Assembly (NCBI RefSeq): GCF_000255295.1 | Contig: NC_017030.1 | Location: forward strand, 5,890,001 to 5,954,000 | Direction of reading: 5' to 3' | Source: Corallococcus coralloides DSM 2259 | Lineage (GTDB): Bacteria > Myxococcota > Myxococcia > Myxococcales > Myxococcaceae | Length of the DNA: 64,000 nt | Part shown: piece after piece, positions 15,052-23,126 of the stretch | Layout: each line of letters begins with the position of its first letter | How positions within the stretch are numbered: position 1 is the stretch's first letter | The notes under the pieces: model-generated | Told to the model about the DNA's origin: nothing | The model's input: only the letters and a program-made list of their open reading frames with translations | The model's database searches: none | Made by a program: the position numbers and the translations under genes

Positions 15052-17811
15052 TCATGTTCCTGGCACCTGGAGGTCGGGCCCGGCTTCGAGCACGACGTGG
15101 TAGTGAGTGCCTCCGCTTCCCGCTGCGTTGACGCCCGCGAAGCGCGCCTCCTTCAGCGCTTGCGGCTCCGTGCAGAGGCGGAGGTTGTCGGCCGCGCCAA
15201 TGAGCGGGGTCGTCTCTCCCAGGGTTGCCGGCACCCGCTTCGCAGCCAGCGTGTACAGGGCCTTCATCAGACTCGCGGCGCCCGCGGCAGCGCCTGCGTG
15301 ACCGATGTTCGGCATGACGGCTCCCAGCGGAAGCGGTTGGGCTCGCGCGGTACCGAGTGTCCGTCCCAAGGCCGCGAGCTCCGCGCGGTCGCTGGCAGGA
15401 TGCCCACTGCCGAAGCACTCCACGAAGGCGAGCGCGTCCGCCGACACGTCACACCGTGACCAGGCGCGCCGGATGGCGAGGCTCATCGCGGACTCGGCGA
15501 CGAGCCCGTGGTCCTCGGGCGTTCCGAACGCGCTTCCCACCGCACGGATGATCCCGAGCACCGGCTCCCCCCGCTCCCGCGCGTCCGACAAACGGCGCAG
15601 CAGGCACACCGTGGCGCCTTCTCCAGGCAGATACCCATCGGAGGCCGCGTCGAACACGGTCGGTGCGTCCCTTTGGGACAGAAGCCCCATCGCGCCCTCG
15701 TCTGCCATGCGCGTGACTCCGAGTCGCATGTCCGCCGTCGCCCAGAACACCGCGTCCGCTTCCCGCGACGACAACCGGCCGCATGCGACGTCCAGGCCGC
15801 CCATGGACGCCGCCGCGCCTCCGGCTTCGATGGCGCAAGTCGGGCCGGTCAGATCGAACGCTCGGGCGATCCTCGCCGCCATGAAGCTCGGCGACAGGTT
15901 GAAGAGGCTGCCGGCCCACAGTTCCGGCAGGTCGACCGACAGGCGCTTCATCGCCGCTCGCACGGTCCGGGCCACGCCCTTGGGGTCCTTGCCCGTCTCG
16001 CGTAACACGCGCTGGAGGTGCTCCTCTATCTCCGGCAGACGTGCGGCGGCGACCTGGCGCAGTCCGTACTCGCCGCAGTGCTCCGCGGAGACGACCACCG
16101 GGATGTTGCTTCCCCGTTCGATGGAGACGTTCGCTGCCGCGCTTCGCGCCAGGTCCACCAGCAGGTAGTGGAGCGGATCATGCCGCAGGATGTCGGCCGG
16201 TCGTTCGTCGTACTGGCTGGCGTTGCCCGTGAATCGGGACGCGTCCAGTTCCAGCGGCGCCCCGAGCCCGAACGGCAACCTCCGGAAGGCTCGGCGGCCG
16301 TGGAGCAGGTTCGTCCACAGCGTGGCAAGGTCGGGAGCGTCCGCGAACGCACCGGCCATCCCAACGATGGCGATGGGCTCGTCGCTCCTCGCGGGACGCC
16401 CCCGCGTGTCTCGCAGCAACGCCTGGGCTCGCTTGGGGGAAGGCCGGTCCTCCACCACCGCGTGGTAGTTCTGGCCTCCGCTCGCGATGGCGCTGACGCC
16501 CCCCATGCGCGGCTGCTCGCCCGCCGGCCACGACCGGGCGGTCTTGTCGACCTCGATGAGCCCTCCGGGTTCGAGCAGGCTCCGGGGCTTGTCTCCGTGC
16601 ACCGGTCCCGGAATGGCTCCGGACTCGAACAGGGCGAGCAGCGCGATCAGGTTCGCCAGCCCCGAGGCCTCCTTCGCATGCCCCAGGTTTCCCTTGATCG
16701 ACATCACGGGCACCGGCGACGCGGGTTGGGCCTCCTCACCATGTGCCTTCAGCGCGCGATCAAAGACCTTCGCCTCCACGGCGTCACCGGCCCGCGTCCC
16801 CGTACCGTGCGCGAGGATCACCCCCAACTCGCGAGGCTCCACGCCTGCCTGTTCGAGCGCACGCCCCACCGCCAGCCCGTGGCCGCGCGGATTCGGGACC
16901 AGCATGTACGCCTCAGCCGCGCCGTCGTTCGCCCCGCCCACTCCGCGGATCACCCCGTGGACGGGGAGCCGTTCCTGGGTCGCCCGTTCCAGGCTCGTGA
17001 GCACCAGCAGCACCACTCCGTCGGAGATGACCGTGCCGTTCCCCTTCTGGGCGAACGGGAAGCAGCCCTCGGACGACAGGAGGCGTGAGTTCGAATAGAG
17101 GACCTGGTTCACCGTGTCGACGTAGGACAGCGCGCCCGCGATGGCCCATGGCGCCCCCTTCGCGAGCTCCCGCGCCGCCAGTTCGATCGCGGCCAGACCG
17201 CCGGTGCAGTTCCCGTCCACGAGCAGCGCCTTCTCCGTGGTGCCCAGCGCCTCCGCGATGGCGCTCGCGAGCCGATGCGTGGCGCGCTCCCTCGGGTCCT
17301 CCACGAAGTCCGGCCCGAACGAATCCCGGAGCGACTGGCGCACCTTCTGGGTGAGGTCCGTCAGCTCCTGATGGGAGAACTCATTCGGATGCGCGCCGTG
17401 CACGAGGTACGGCTGGAGCTGATCCGCCACGGCCAGCACCGCCGTGTCGTAGAGCCCGTGGCCGCCACCGCGTGAGTGCGCGAGGAACACCGGAACGGGC
17501 TGCCCACCCAGCGAGCCAGGGGCCAGCCCCGCCGAAGACAGCGCCCGGTGCGCCGTCTCCACCACCCACCGCTGCTGAGATGCATCCTCCACGACGCCGC
17601 CCAGCAGCGTGGAGGTCCGGGCCGCGCCCACGGCCGCCGAGGGATCCAGATACAGGGCTTGGGGAATGCGCTCCTCCGGCCACTGGCCATACGTCGTCTT
17701 CCCCCCGTGAAGCACCTCCGCCAGCTCATCCAGTGTGCGCGCGCCAGGCAACGCAAACGCGAAACCAGAGATCGCCACCGGCGCGATCCCATCCAGTTTT
17801 CCTTTCCGCAT
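15052..17811 (-). CDS. double ketosynthase: intact KS fused to a KS lacking the active-site Cys (KS-CLF-like)
   Basis: A 919-residue protein with two beta-ketoacyl synthase domains and no acyltransferase, ketoreductase or carrier domain. KS1 (about 8-455) has the full triad: Cys202 in 'VDGNCTGGL', His335 in 'AHGTGT' and His378 in 'NLGHAKEASG'. KS2 (about 478-912) keeps the fold ('PIAIVGMAGAF', 'NIGHAGAAAG' with His838), but the nucleophile position reads 'IEAGGAAASM' (no Cys) and the first His motif is 'ECFGSGHP'. A condensing domain followed by an inactive partner resembles the KS/chain-length-factor pair of type II PKS and the KS-CLF of PUFA synthases (PfaC). It must rely on trans carrier and loading proteins. 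First gene of the minus-strand operon; its ATG is 334 bp from the divergent oxygenase gene. Confidence 0.85.
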   Translation of the reverse strand: MRKGKLDGIAPVAISGFAFALPGARTLDELAEVLHGGKTTYGQWPEERIPQALYLDPSAAVGAARTSTLLGGVVEDASQQRWVVETAHRALSSAGLAPGSLGGQPVPVFLAHSRGGGHGLYDTAVLAVADQLQPYLVHGAHPNEFSHQELTDLTQKVRQSLRDSFGPDFVEDPRERATHRLASAIAEALGTTEKALLVDGNCTGGLAAIELAARELAKGAPWAIAGALSYVDTVNQVLYSNSRLLSSEGCFPFAQKGNGTVISDGVVLLVLTSLERATQERLPVHGVIRGVGGANDGAAEAYMLVPNPRGHGLAVGRALEQAGVEPRELGVILAHGTGTRAGDAVEAKVFDRALKAHGEEAQPASPVPVMSIKGNLGHAKEASGLANLIALLALFESGAIPGPVHGDKPRSLLEPGGLIEVDKTARSWPAGEQPRMGGVSAIASGGQNYHAVVEDRPSPKRAQALLRDTRGRPARSDEPIAIVGMAGAFADAPDLATLWTNLLHGRRAFRRLPFGLGAPLELDASRFTGNASQYDERPADILRHDPLHYLLVDLARSAAANVSIERGSNIPVVVSAEHCGEYGLRQVAAARLPEIEEHLQRVLRETGKDPKGVARTVRAAMKRLSVDLPELWAGSLFNLSPSFMAARIARAFDLTGPTCAIEAGGAAASMGGLDVACGRLSSREADAVFWATADMRLGVTRMADEGAMGLLSQRDAPTVFDAASDGYLPGEGATVCLLRRLSDARERGEPVLGIIRAVGSAFGTPEDHGLVAESAMSLAIRRAWSRCDVSADALAFVECFGSGHPASDRAELAALGRTLGTARAQPLPLGAVMPNIGHAGAAAGAASLMKALYTLAAKRVPATLGETTPLIGAADNLRLCTEPQALKEARFAGVNAAGSGGTHYHVVLEAGPDLQVPGT

Positions 17812-18045
17812 TGCAAATCAATGTAAGGCCATGATCTGGATGCGTCCACGACCAGCCAAATCACATACATCCATGCCAACACAGGACGGCGTCGGCACGA
17901 TCCTACCCGACGTATGCACGGGGTCTCCTCAAGAGAGCGACGCTGCCCTCCTGGGAGCGTCGTTCCGGAGCCCAGGAGCGGCTGATATGATTTCAAGCTG
18001 CGCGCTCCATCCAAAAACACTGTCAACGGCAAAATCCAGGGCAGG

Positions 18046-18074
18046 TTGACGCCAGACTTCGGCATCAGTATATC
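18046..18074 (+). promoter_or_regulatory. near-consensus sigma70 promoter for the plus-strand biosynthetic operon
   Basis: TTGACG at 18046-18051 and TATATC at 18069-18074, with exactly 17 bases between them. That is 5/6 and 4/6 matches to the consensus hexamers in a very GC-rich genome, about 70 bp before the ATG at 18146. The rest of the gap 17812-18145 holds no convincing gene; it is AT-richer than its surroundings and must also contain the promoter of the ketosynthase operon. Confidence 0.65.
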
Positions 18075-18145
18075 AAGACAGACATCGCGGCCCTTTGCCT
18101 GACCATTGGCTGCCGCTCCATTCCCCCTCATCCCCTGGACAGCCT

Positions 18146-19060
18146 ATGAAAAGACTCGATCCGAGCCGTCTCAAGGATTCGTTCATCAATGTCTCCACCT
18201 TCCCGGCGGACCTGGGTGAAGGCCGCTCGGCGGCTCCGGCCGGCGCGCTGCTCGACGCCGTGGTGGAGGCCGTGGAGAAGAAGAACGGGTTCGCGGTGGT
18301 GTTCGGCGTGAACAAGCTGCTCGCGGATCGCGGGCTGGACATTCACACCGAGTCCGGCGCCGCGCTGGCCCGCGACTACCTGGAGGGCATCTTCCGGGCG
18401 ATCGCGCCGCGCTTCGACCTGGCCCGCTACAGCCCCACGCCCATCGCCTACGACCGCGTGGCCAAGATGGACGTGGACGGCTTCAACAAGAACCGGAACT
18501 TCACGCCCAACAGCGACCACACGGAGAGCCGCGAGTTCGTCACCACGAAGTGCGTCCACTTCGACTCGGCGACGCCGTTCATCGCGAACCTCTACGGCCC
18601 CAACCAGAACATCAGCGGCGGCATGCCGATGATCTGCGACACGCGCCGGTTCTGCCAGGACAAGGGCCTGGACCCGCGCTCGCTCATCGAGAACATCCCC
18701 AACAACTACAACGTCGCCGTGAAGGCGGAGTTCTCCGAGGAGATCCTGCGCGACTACTCGTTCGCGCTGAAGCTCGACCTGGAGAACGACATCGTGATGA
18801 TCGTCCTCCACAACGAGGTGGTGGGCGGGCTCGCCCACGCTGCCACCCAGCCGTCCCTCACCGACGCGAGCAAGGCCGCGAAGCGCCCCATCCGCCACGT
18901 CGAGTACCAGGTCGCGGGCACCGACGACCTCAGGCGCTGGTACGACTACTACGGCCTGTCGCTGGAGAAGGCGACCCACCACAAGGACGACGCCAACATC
19001 ACCCGCTTCGTCTCCGGCGAGCTCAACCCGTACCCGAACGTCATCGAGGTGCGGGCATGA
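18146..19060 (+). CDS. probable Fe(II)/2-oxoglutarate-dependent oxygenase
   Basis: A 304-residue soluble protein. I do not recognise a named family, but the order of residues fits the Fe/2OG fold: 'VHFD' at 137-140 (HxD metal pair), a strand 'NDIVMIVLHNEVVGGLAHAA' in which His231 could be the distal metal ligand, and Arg247/Arg250 shortly after in 'KRPIRHVEYQ' as 2OG-binding candidates. The ATG at 18146 is preferred over the upstream open frame because it lies after the promoter. First gene of the seven-gene plus operon; its stop overlaps the next start (ATGA). If the assignment is right, it hydroxylates an amino acid or the assembled product. The assignment is inferred. Confidence 0.55.
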   Translation: MKRLDPSRLKDSFINVSTFPADLGEGRSAAPAGALLDAVVEAVEKKNGFAVVFGVNKLLADRGLDIHTESGAALARDYLEGIFRAIAPRFDLARYSPTPIAYDRVAKMDVDGFNKNRNFTPNSDHTESREFVTTKCVHFDSATPFIANLYGPNQNISGGMPMICDTRRFCQDKGLDPRSLIENIPNNYNVAVKAEFSEEILRDYSFALKLDLENDIVMIVLHNEVVGGLAHAATQPSLTDASKAAKRPIRHVEYQVAGTDDLRRWYDYYGLSLEKATHHKDDANITRFVSGELNPYPNVIEVRA

Positions 19061-19968
19061 CCTCGCGACAGCACGCGGAGCGCAACGCGGCGGAGATGAA
19101 GGAACTGCTCGCGTACCTGGACGCCCGGCCCTGGCCGGACGGCTATGAAGCGGCGCGGGTCCACTACGATTCGCTCGGGCTGCCCATCGCCTCGGACGTC
19201 AGGGTGGAGCCCGTCAGCGTGAACGGCATCCGTGCCCAGTGGCTCACGCCGCCGGAGTGCGATCAGGACCGTGCCCTCCTCTTCCTGCATGGCGGCGGCT
19301 TCGTCTTCGGCTCGCTCGTGAGCCATGGGCACATGGCCGCGGAGATGGCGCGGCAGGCACGTTGCCGGGTGCTCCAGCTCGACTACCGCCGGGCACCGGA
19401 GCACCCCTACCCGGCCGCGCTGGACGACGCGACCAGCGCGTACCGCTGGCTGCTGGAGCGTGGGTTCAAGCCGGGCCACATCTCCATCGCCGGGGACTCC
19501 GCGGGCGGCGGCCTGGTGGTCTCCATGCAGGTCCACGCGCGGGCCCAGGGGCTTCCTCTCGCGGGTGCGCTGGTGTGCATCTCGTCGTGGTTCAACCTGG
19601 GCATCCAGGGCGAAAGCTACGAGACGCGCGAGAAGGCGGACGCGCTCGTGCAGCGCAAGGTGGTGGAGGAGGTCGCCCGGCACTACCTCAATGGACAGGA
19701 CGCGCGGCAGCCCACGATTTCACCCATCCACGCGGACCTCACCGGCTTCCCGCCCCTGCTCATCCAGGTGGGCGAGCGGGAGCTGCTCTTCAGCGACTCG
19801 CAGGCGATGGCGAAGAAGGCCCAGGCCCAGGGCGTGGACGTCACGTTCGAGGAGTGGCCCGACATGGTCCACGTCTGGCACCTGCACTTCCACCGCCTCA
19901 CCAGCGGCCGCGAGGCGCTCCAGCGCATCGGCCAGTTCGTGATCGACAAGACGGGAGCGCGCAAGTGA
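19057..19968 (+). CDS. alpha/beta hydrolase (HSL / acetyl-hydrolase type)
   Basis: A 303-residue hydrolase of the hormone-sensitive-lipase group: oxyanion motif 'FLHGGGFVFG' near residue 74, nucleophile motif 'IAGDSAGGGLV' near 148, acid and His in the C-terminal part ('PPLLIQVGERELLF' and 'DMVHVWHLHF'). No signal peptide, so cytoplasmic. It starts on ATGA overlapping the previous stop and ends overlapping the next GTG. In the cluster it could hydrolyse an ester or thioester intermediate or act in trans release; this is inference. Confidence 0.85.
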   Translation: MTSRQHAERNAAEMKELLAYLDARPWPDGYEAARVHYDSLGLPIASDVRVEPVSVNGIRAQWLTPPECDQDRALLFLHGGGFVFGSLVSHGHMAAEMARQARCRVLQLDYRRAPEHPYPAALDDATSAYRWLLERGFKPGHISIAGDSAGGGLVVSMQVHARAQGLPLAGALVCISSWFNLGIQGESYETREKADALVQRKVVEEVARHYLNGQDARQPTISPIHADLTGFPPLLIQVGERELLFSDSQAMAKKAQAQGVDVTFEEWPDMVHVWHLHFHRLTSGREALQRIGQFVIDKTGARK

Positions 19969-21194
19969 CGACGCCCGGCGACGCGGTGATGGGTCCCCAC
20001 CTGCACCGCAACAACCAGAAGATGATCCCCGCGAGCGAGAGCGCCTGGGCCGTGGCCCGGGAGTCGAACATGCTCAACATCCGCGTGGACGCGGTGGACG
20101 GCCAGAACCGCATGCGCGAGGTGGACACCGGGCACGAGTTCGCCAACCTGTGCTCCTGCTCCTACCTGGGGCTCAACAGCCACCCGGACGTCCTCCAGGG
20201 CGGCATCGACGCGCTGAAGCGCGCGGGCATCACCGGCCTGTCGATGGCGGAGTTCCGCATCCGGCTGGGCCTGATGGAGGAGCTGGAGGAGCAGCTCGCG
20301 GACCTCTTCGGTGGGCCGGTGCTGCCCGCCGTCACCTCCAGCGCGCTCACCGCGGCCATCCTGCCGGTGCTCGGGTCGGGACACCTGACGGACAGCGAGC
20401 CCCTGGTGATGGTGTTCGACAAGTTCGCGCACTTCTCCATGGCGTTCGTGAAGCCCATCGTCGCGGACGAGACGCGGGTGCTGAACTGCCCGCACAACGA
20501 CATGAACTACCTGGAGGACGTCTGCCGGAAGTATCCGCGCGTGGCGTACGTGTGCGACGGCGTCTACTCCACGGGCGGCGCCACGGACCTCCAGGCGCTG
20601 CTCACGCTCCAGGAGAAGTACGGCCTCTTCCTCTACCTCGACGACTCACACTCGCTCTCCACGCAGGGGAAGAACGGCGAGGGCTACATCCGCTCGCGGC
20701 TGCGCGAGATGAACGACCGCACGGTGATCATCGCCTCCATCGCCAAGGCGTTCGGCAGCACGGGCGGCCTCGCGATGCTCGGCTCGCGCAAGCACTACGA
20801 CTTCCTCTACCGGACGGGCCCCATGGGCTGGTCCCAGAGCCTGCGGACGGCGGCCATTGGCACCTCCATGGGGAGCATCAAGGTCCACCGCAGCCCGGAG
20901 CTGGCGAAGCGGCAGGAGCAGCTCCGCCGGAACATCGCCCTCTTCGACGAGCACATCCAGACCGAGCAGCGCGGCGACGGCCTGCACATCAAGGTCGTGG
21001 AGGTGGGCGAACAGGACAAGGCCGTGAAGCTGTCACGCGAGCTCTACAAGCGAGGCTTCTACTGTTCCGCGGTCTTCTTCCCCATCGTGCCCGTGGGGAA
21101 GGCGGGCATCCGGCTGATGCTGCGCGGCGACCTGCCCACGGAGCAGGTCCAGTCGTTCATCGGCCACCTGAAGGAAGTCCTCGCGACGCTGTAG
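19965..21194 (+). CDS. alpha-oxoamine synthase (PLP-dependent, KBL/AONS/SPT family)
   Basis: A 409-residue fold-type I PLP enzyme if started at the GTG that overlaps the previous stop; an ATG lies 8 codons later (19989). Family signs: 'SYLGLNSHPDV' near 66, the PLP-stacking His in 'FDKFAHFSM', 'DGVYSTGG' near 198, the PLP Asp/His in 'LDDSHS' (226-230) and the Schiff-base Lys261 in 'SIAKAFGSTGG'. These enzymes join an amino acid to an acyl thioester with loss of CO2, giving an alpha-amino ketone. Next to a ketosynthase operon this is the most telling gene of the cluster: it would splice an acyl chain onto an amino acid. The actual substrates are not visible in the sequence. Confidence 0.85.
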   Translation: MTTPGDAVMGPHLHRNNQKMIPASESAWAVARESNMLNIRVDAVDGQNRMREVDTGHEFANLCSCSYLGLNSHPDVLQGGIDALKRAGITGLSMAEFRIRLGLMEELEEQLADLFGGPVLPAVTSSALTAAILPVLGSGHLTDSEPLVMVFDKFAHFSMAFVKPIVADETRVLNCPHNDMNYLEDVCRKYPRVAYVCDGVYSTGGATDLQALLTLQEKYGLFLYLDDSHSLSTQGKNGEGYIRSRLREMNDRTVIIASIAKAFGSTGGLAMLGSRKHYDFLYRTGPMGWSQSLRTAAIGTSMGSIKVHRSPELAKRQEQLRRNIALFDEHIQTEQRGDGLHIKVVEVGEQDKAVKLSRELYKRGFYCSAVFFPIVPVGKAGIRLMLRGDLPTEQVQSFIGHLKEVLATL

Positions 21195-21208
21195 GCGGGG
21201 AGCGCGCG

Positions 21209-22153
21209 ATGGCTGCCTTCCTTTCCCATGCTGTCGTCACCGCGCACGGGAACCTGCCCCGGCTCGTGCGCGAGCTGGAGGCGGCGCTCACGGAGGGCCT
21301 GCATGAGCGCATGCAGGTCCCGCTGCGCGTCGCCGTCCCCTCCTCTTCCCGGCACGCCGCGTTCGTGTCGATGCCGGCCGTGTCGGAGCACCTGGGCCTC
21401 TACATCAACAAGGTGGCGACCCTCTTCGAGCGGTCCGCCACGGATCCGCTGCCCACCATGAACGGCGTGGTGGCGGCGTTCTCCGCGCGCACGGGGGAAC
21501 TGCTCGCGATGCTCGATGGCGCGGCGGTGACGGAGCTCAAGTGCGCCGCCGTGTCCGCGCTCGTCACGGATTTCTGCGCGCGTACGGATGCCCGGACGCT
21601 GGCGGTGGCGGGCACCGGAGCGCAGGCACGGCAGCAGGTGCTGGCGGTCCGCGCGGTCCGTCCCATCCAGGAGGTGCGGCTCTGGGCGAGGAACCCTGCC
21701 CGCTGCGGTGCGTTCGCCGCGGAGCTGCGCGCGTCCCTGGGCGAAGTGGTGCACGTCGCCGCCTGTGGGTCGCTCGACGAGGCCCTCCGGGGCGCGGACG
21801 TGATTGGCACCGCGACGTCGTCGAAGACACCGCTGGGGAGCTTCGAGGCCCTCTCCCCCAGCGTGCACATCAACTGCATGGGCGGTCACACCGTGGAGGC
21901 CCGGGAGGTGCCGCTCGAACTGCTGCGCACGTCGACGGTCATCGTCGAGGACCTGGCCACCGCGCTCGCGGAGGCCGGACCGGTGCACACCAACGCCATC
22001 ACCCTGGGGCAGCTCGTGAGGAGGGACAGCGGTCCCCTGCGAACAAGCCGCACCGTCTTCAGCTCGACGGGACACGCCTTCCTGGACGTCCTCACGGTCG
22101 CGCACGTGCTGCGTGAACGCGAGCTGATCCACCGAACCTGGAGGAGCACATGA
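21209..22153 (+). CDS. ornithine cyclodeaminase / mu-crystallin family protein
   Basis: A 314-residue NAD(P)-binding protein. The N-terminal domain has 'VPLRVAVP' and 'YINKVATLF'. The Rossmann motif 'LAVAGTGAQARQQV' lies near residue 132, followed by 'DVIGTATSSKTPLGSFEAL' and 'HINCMGGHTVEAREV', which match the family. Members make proline from ornithine, reduce cyclic imines, or build non-proteinogenic amino acids (SbnB in staphyloferrin B). Here it probably supplies or reduces an unusual amino-acid unit. It starts 14 bp after the oxoamine synthase, and its stop overlaps the next ATG. Confidence 0.85.
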   Translation: MAAFLSHAVVTAHGNLPRLVRELEAALTEGLHERMQVPLRVAVPSSSRHAAFVSMPAVSEHLGLYINKVATLFERSATDPLPTMNGVVAAFSARTGELLAMLDGAAVTELKCAAVSALVTDFCARTDARTLAVAGTGAQARQQVLAVRAVRPIQEVRLWARNPARCGAFAAELRASLGEVVHVAACGSLDEALRGADVIGTATSSKTPLGSFEALSPSVHINCMGGHTVEAREVPLELLRTSTVIVEDLATALAEAGPVHTNAITLGQLVRRDSGPLRTSRTVFSSTGHAFLDVLTVAHVLRERELIHRTWRST

Positions 22154-23118
22154 TGAAGGAGTTGCCCCGAATCGATTTGACGTCCGCGACGCCAGGGTCC
22201 GAAGCCGAGCGCCGTGCGGCGTTCGAGATCGACCGGGCCTGCAAGCAGGTGGGCTTCTTCACCCTGAGCGGTCACGGCATCGCGTCATCGGTCTTCGAGG
22301 ATGCCTATTCCCTCTCACGCGCGTTCTTCCGCCTGCCGCTCGAGGCGAAGAACCAGTGCCGGTTGAAGTCCGGCTTCACCATGGCCGCGGACGACTACAC
22401 GCCCTACGGCTACAGCGGCATGCTGGAGGAGAACGCCTACGCGTACATGGGCCGCAAGGGGCTCCCCAGCGACTACGTGGAGAAGTTCAGTGTGGGCCGG
22501 CTCATCGAGGACGACAGCGCGAGCCTGCCGTTCAGCAACGACACGGAAGGCCAGCGGCTGCGCGCGGCGCTCAAGGCGTACTTCCGCGAGTGCGAGGCGC
22601 TGACGGCCCGGCTCACGGAGCTGTTCAGCATCGCGCTGGACCTGCCCCGGGACTTCTTCGCGAAGAAGACCTCCGCGTCCACCGACTCGCTGCGCTCCCT
22701 GCTCTACCCACAGCTCAACCCGGAGCTGGTCAACGACCAGGGCATGGGCGAGCACACGGACGGGACGCTGTTGACGGTCCTGGCGCAGACGGGCCCTGGC
22801 ATCCAGGTGAAGGAGCGCGGGGGCTCCTGGATCACGCCCACGCTGGAGCGGCGGGATCACCTCATCGTCAACATCGGCGACCTGATGGCCCGCTGGTCCA
22901 ACGACGAATACGTGTCCACGCCACACCGGGTCGTCCTGGGCGGAGGCGAGCGTCAGTCCCTGGCGTTCTTCAAGCTCGCCAACGACGACGCGCTCATCGA
23001 GTGCTTCCCCAAGTTCTGCAAGGACACGCCCGCGAAGTACGAGCCCGTCGTCTACAAGGCCTTCTCCCTCCAGAAGATGAACGCGCTGTTCGGTGTCGGC
23101 GACACCGGACGCTCCTGA
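22150..23118 (+). CDS. isopenicillin-N-synthase-like Fe(II)/2OG oxygenase
   Basis: A 322-residue protein of the IPNS/DIOX family: N-terminal 'IDRACKQVGFFTLSGHGI', iron ligands His202 and Asp204 in 'GEHTDGTLLTVL' and His259 in 'VSTPHRVV', with Arg268-x-Ser270 for the 2OG carboxylate. All metal and cosubstrate residues are present. The start is ATGATG, whose first ATG overlaps the previous stop. With the first gene of the operon it gives the cluster two probable non-haem iron oxygenases; likely hydroxylation, desaturation or ring closure on an amino-acid-derived intermediate. Confidence 0.9.
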   Translation: MMKELPRIDLTSATPGSEAERRAAFEIDRACKQVGFFTLSGHGIASSVFEDAYSLSRAFFRLPLEAKNQCRLKSGFTMAADDYTPYGYSGMLEENAYAYMGRKGLPSDYVEKFSVGRLIEDDSASLPFSNDTEGQRLRAALKAYFRECEALTARLTELFSIALDLPRDFFAKKTSASTDSLRSLLYPQLNPELVNDQGMGEHTDGTLLTVLAQTGPGIQVKERGGSWITPTLERRDHLIVNIGDLMARWSNDEYVSTPHRVVLGGGERQSLAFFKLANDDALIECFPKFCKDTPAKYEPVVYKAFSLQKMNALFGVGDTGRS

Positions 23119-23126
23119 GGCCCACC

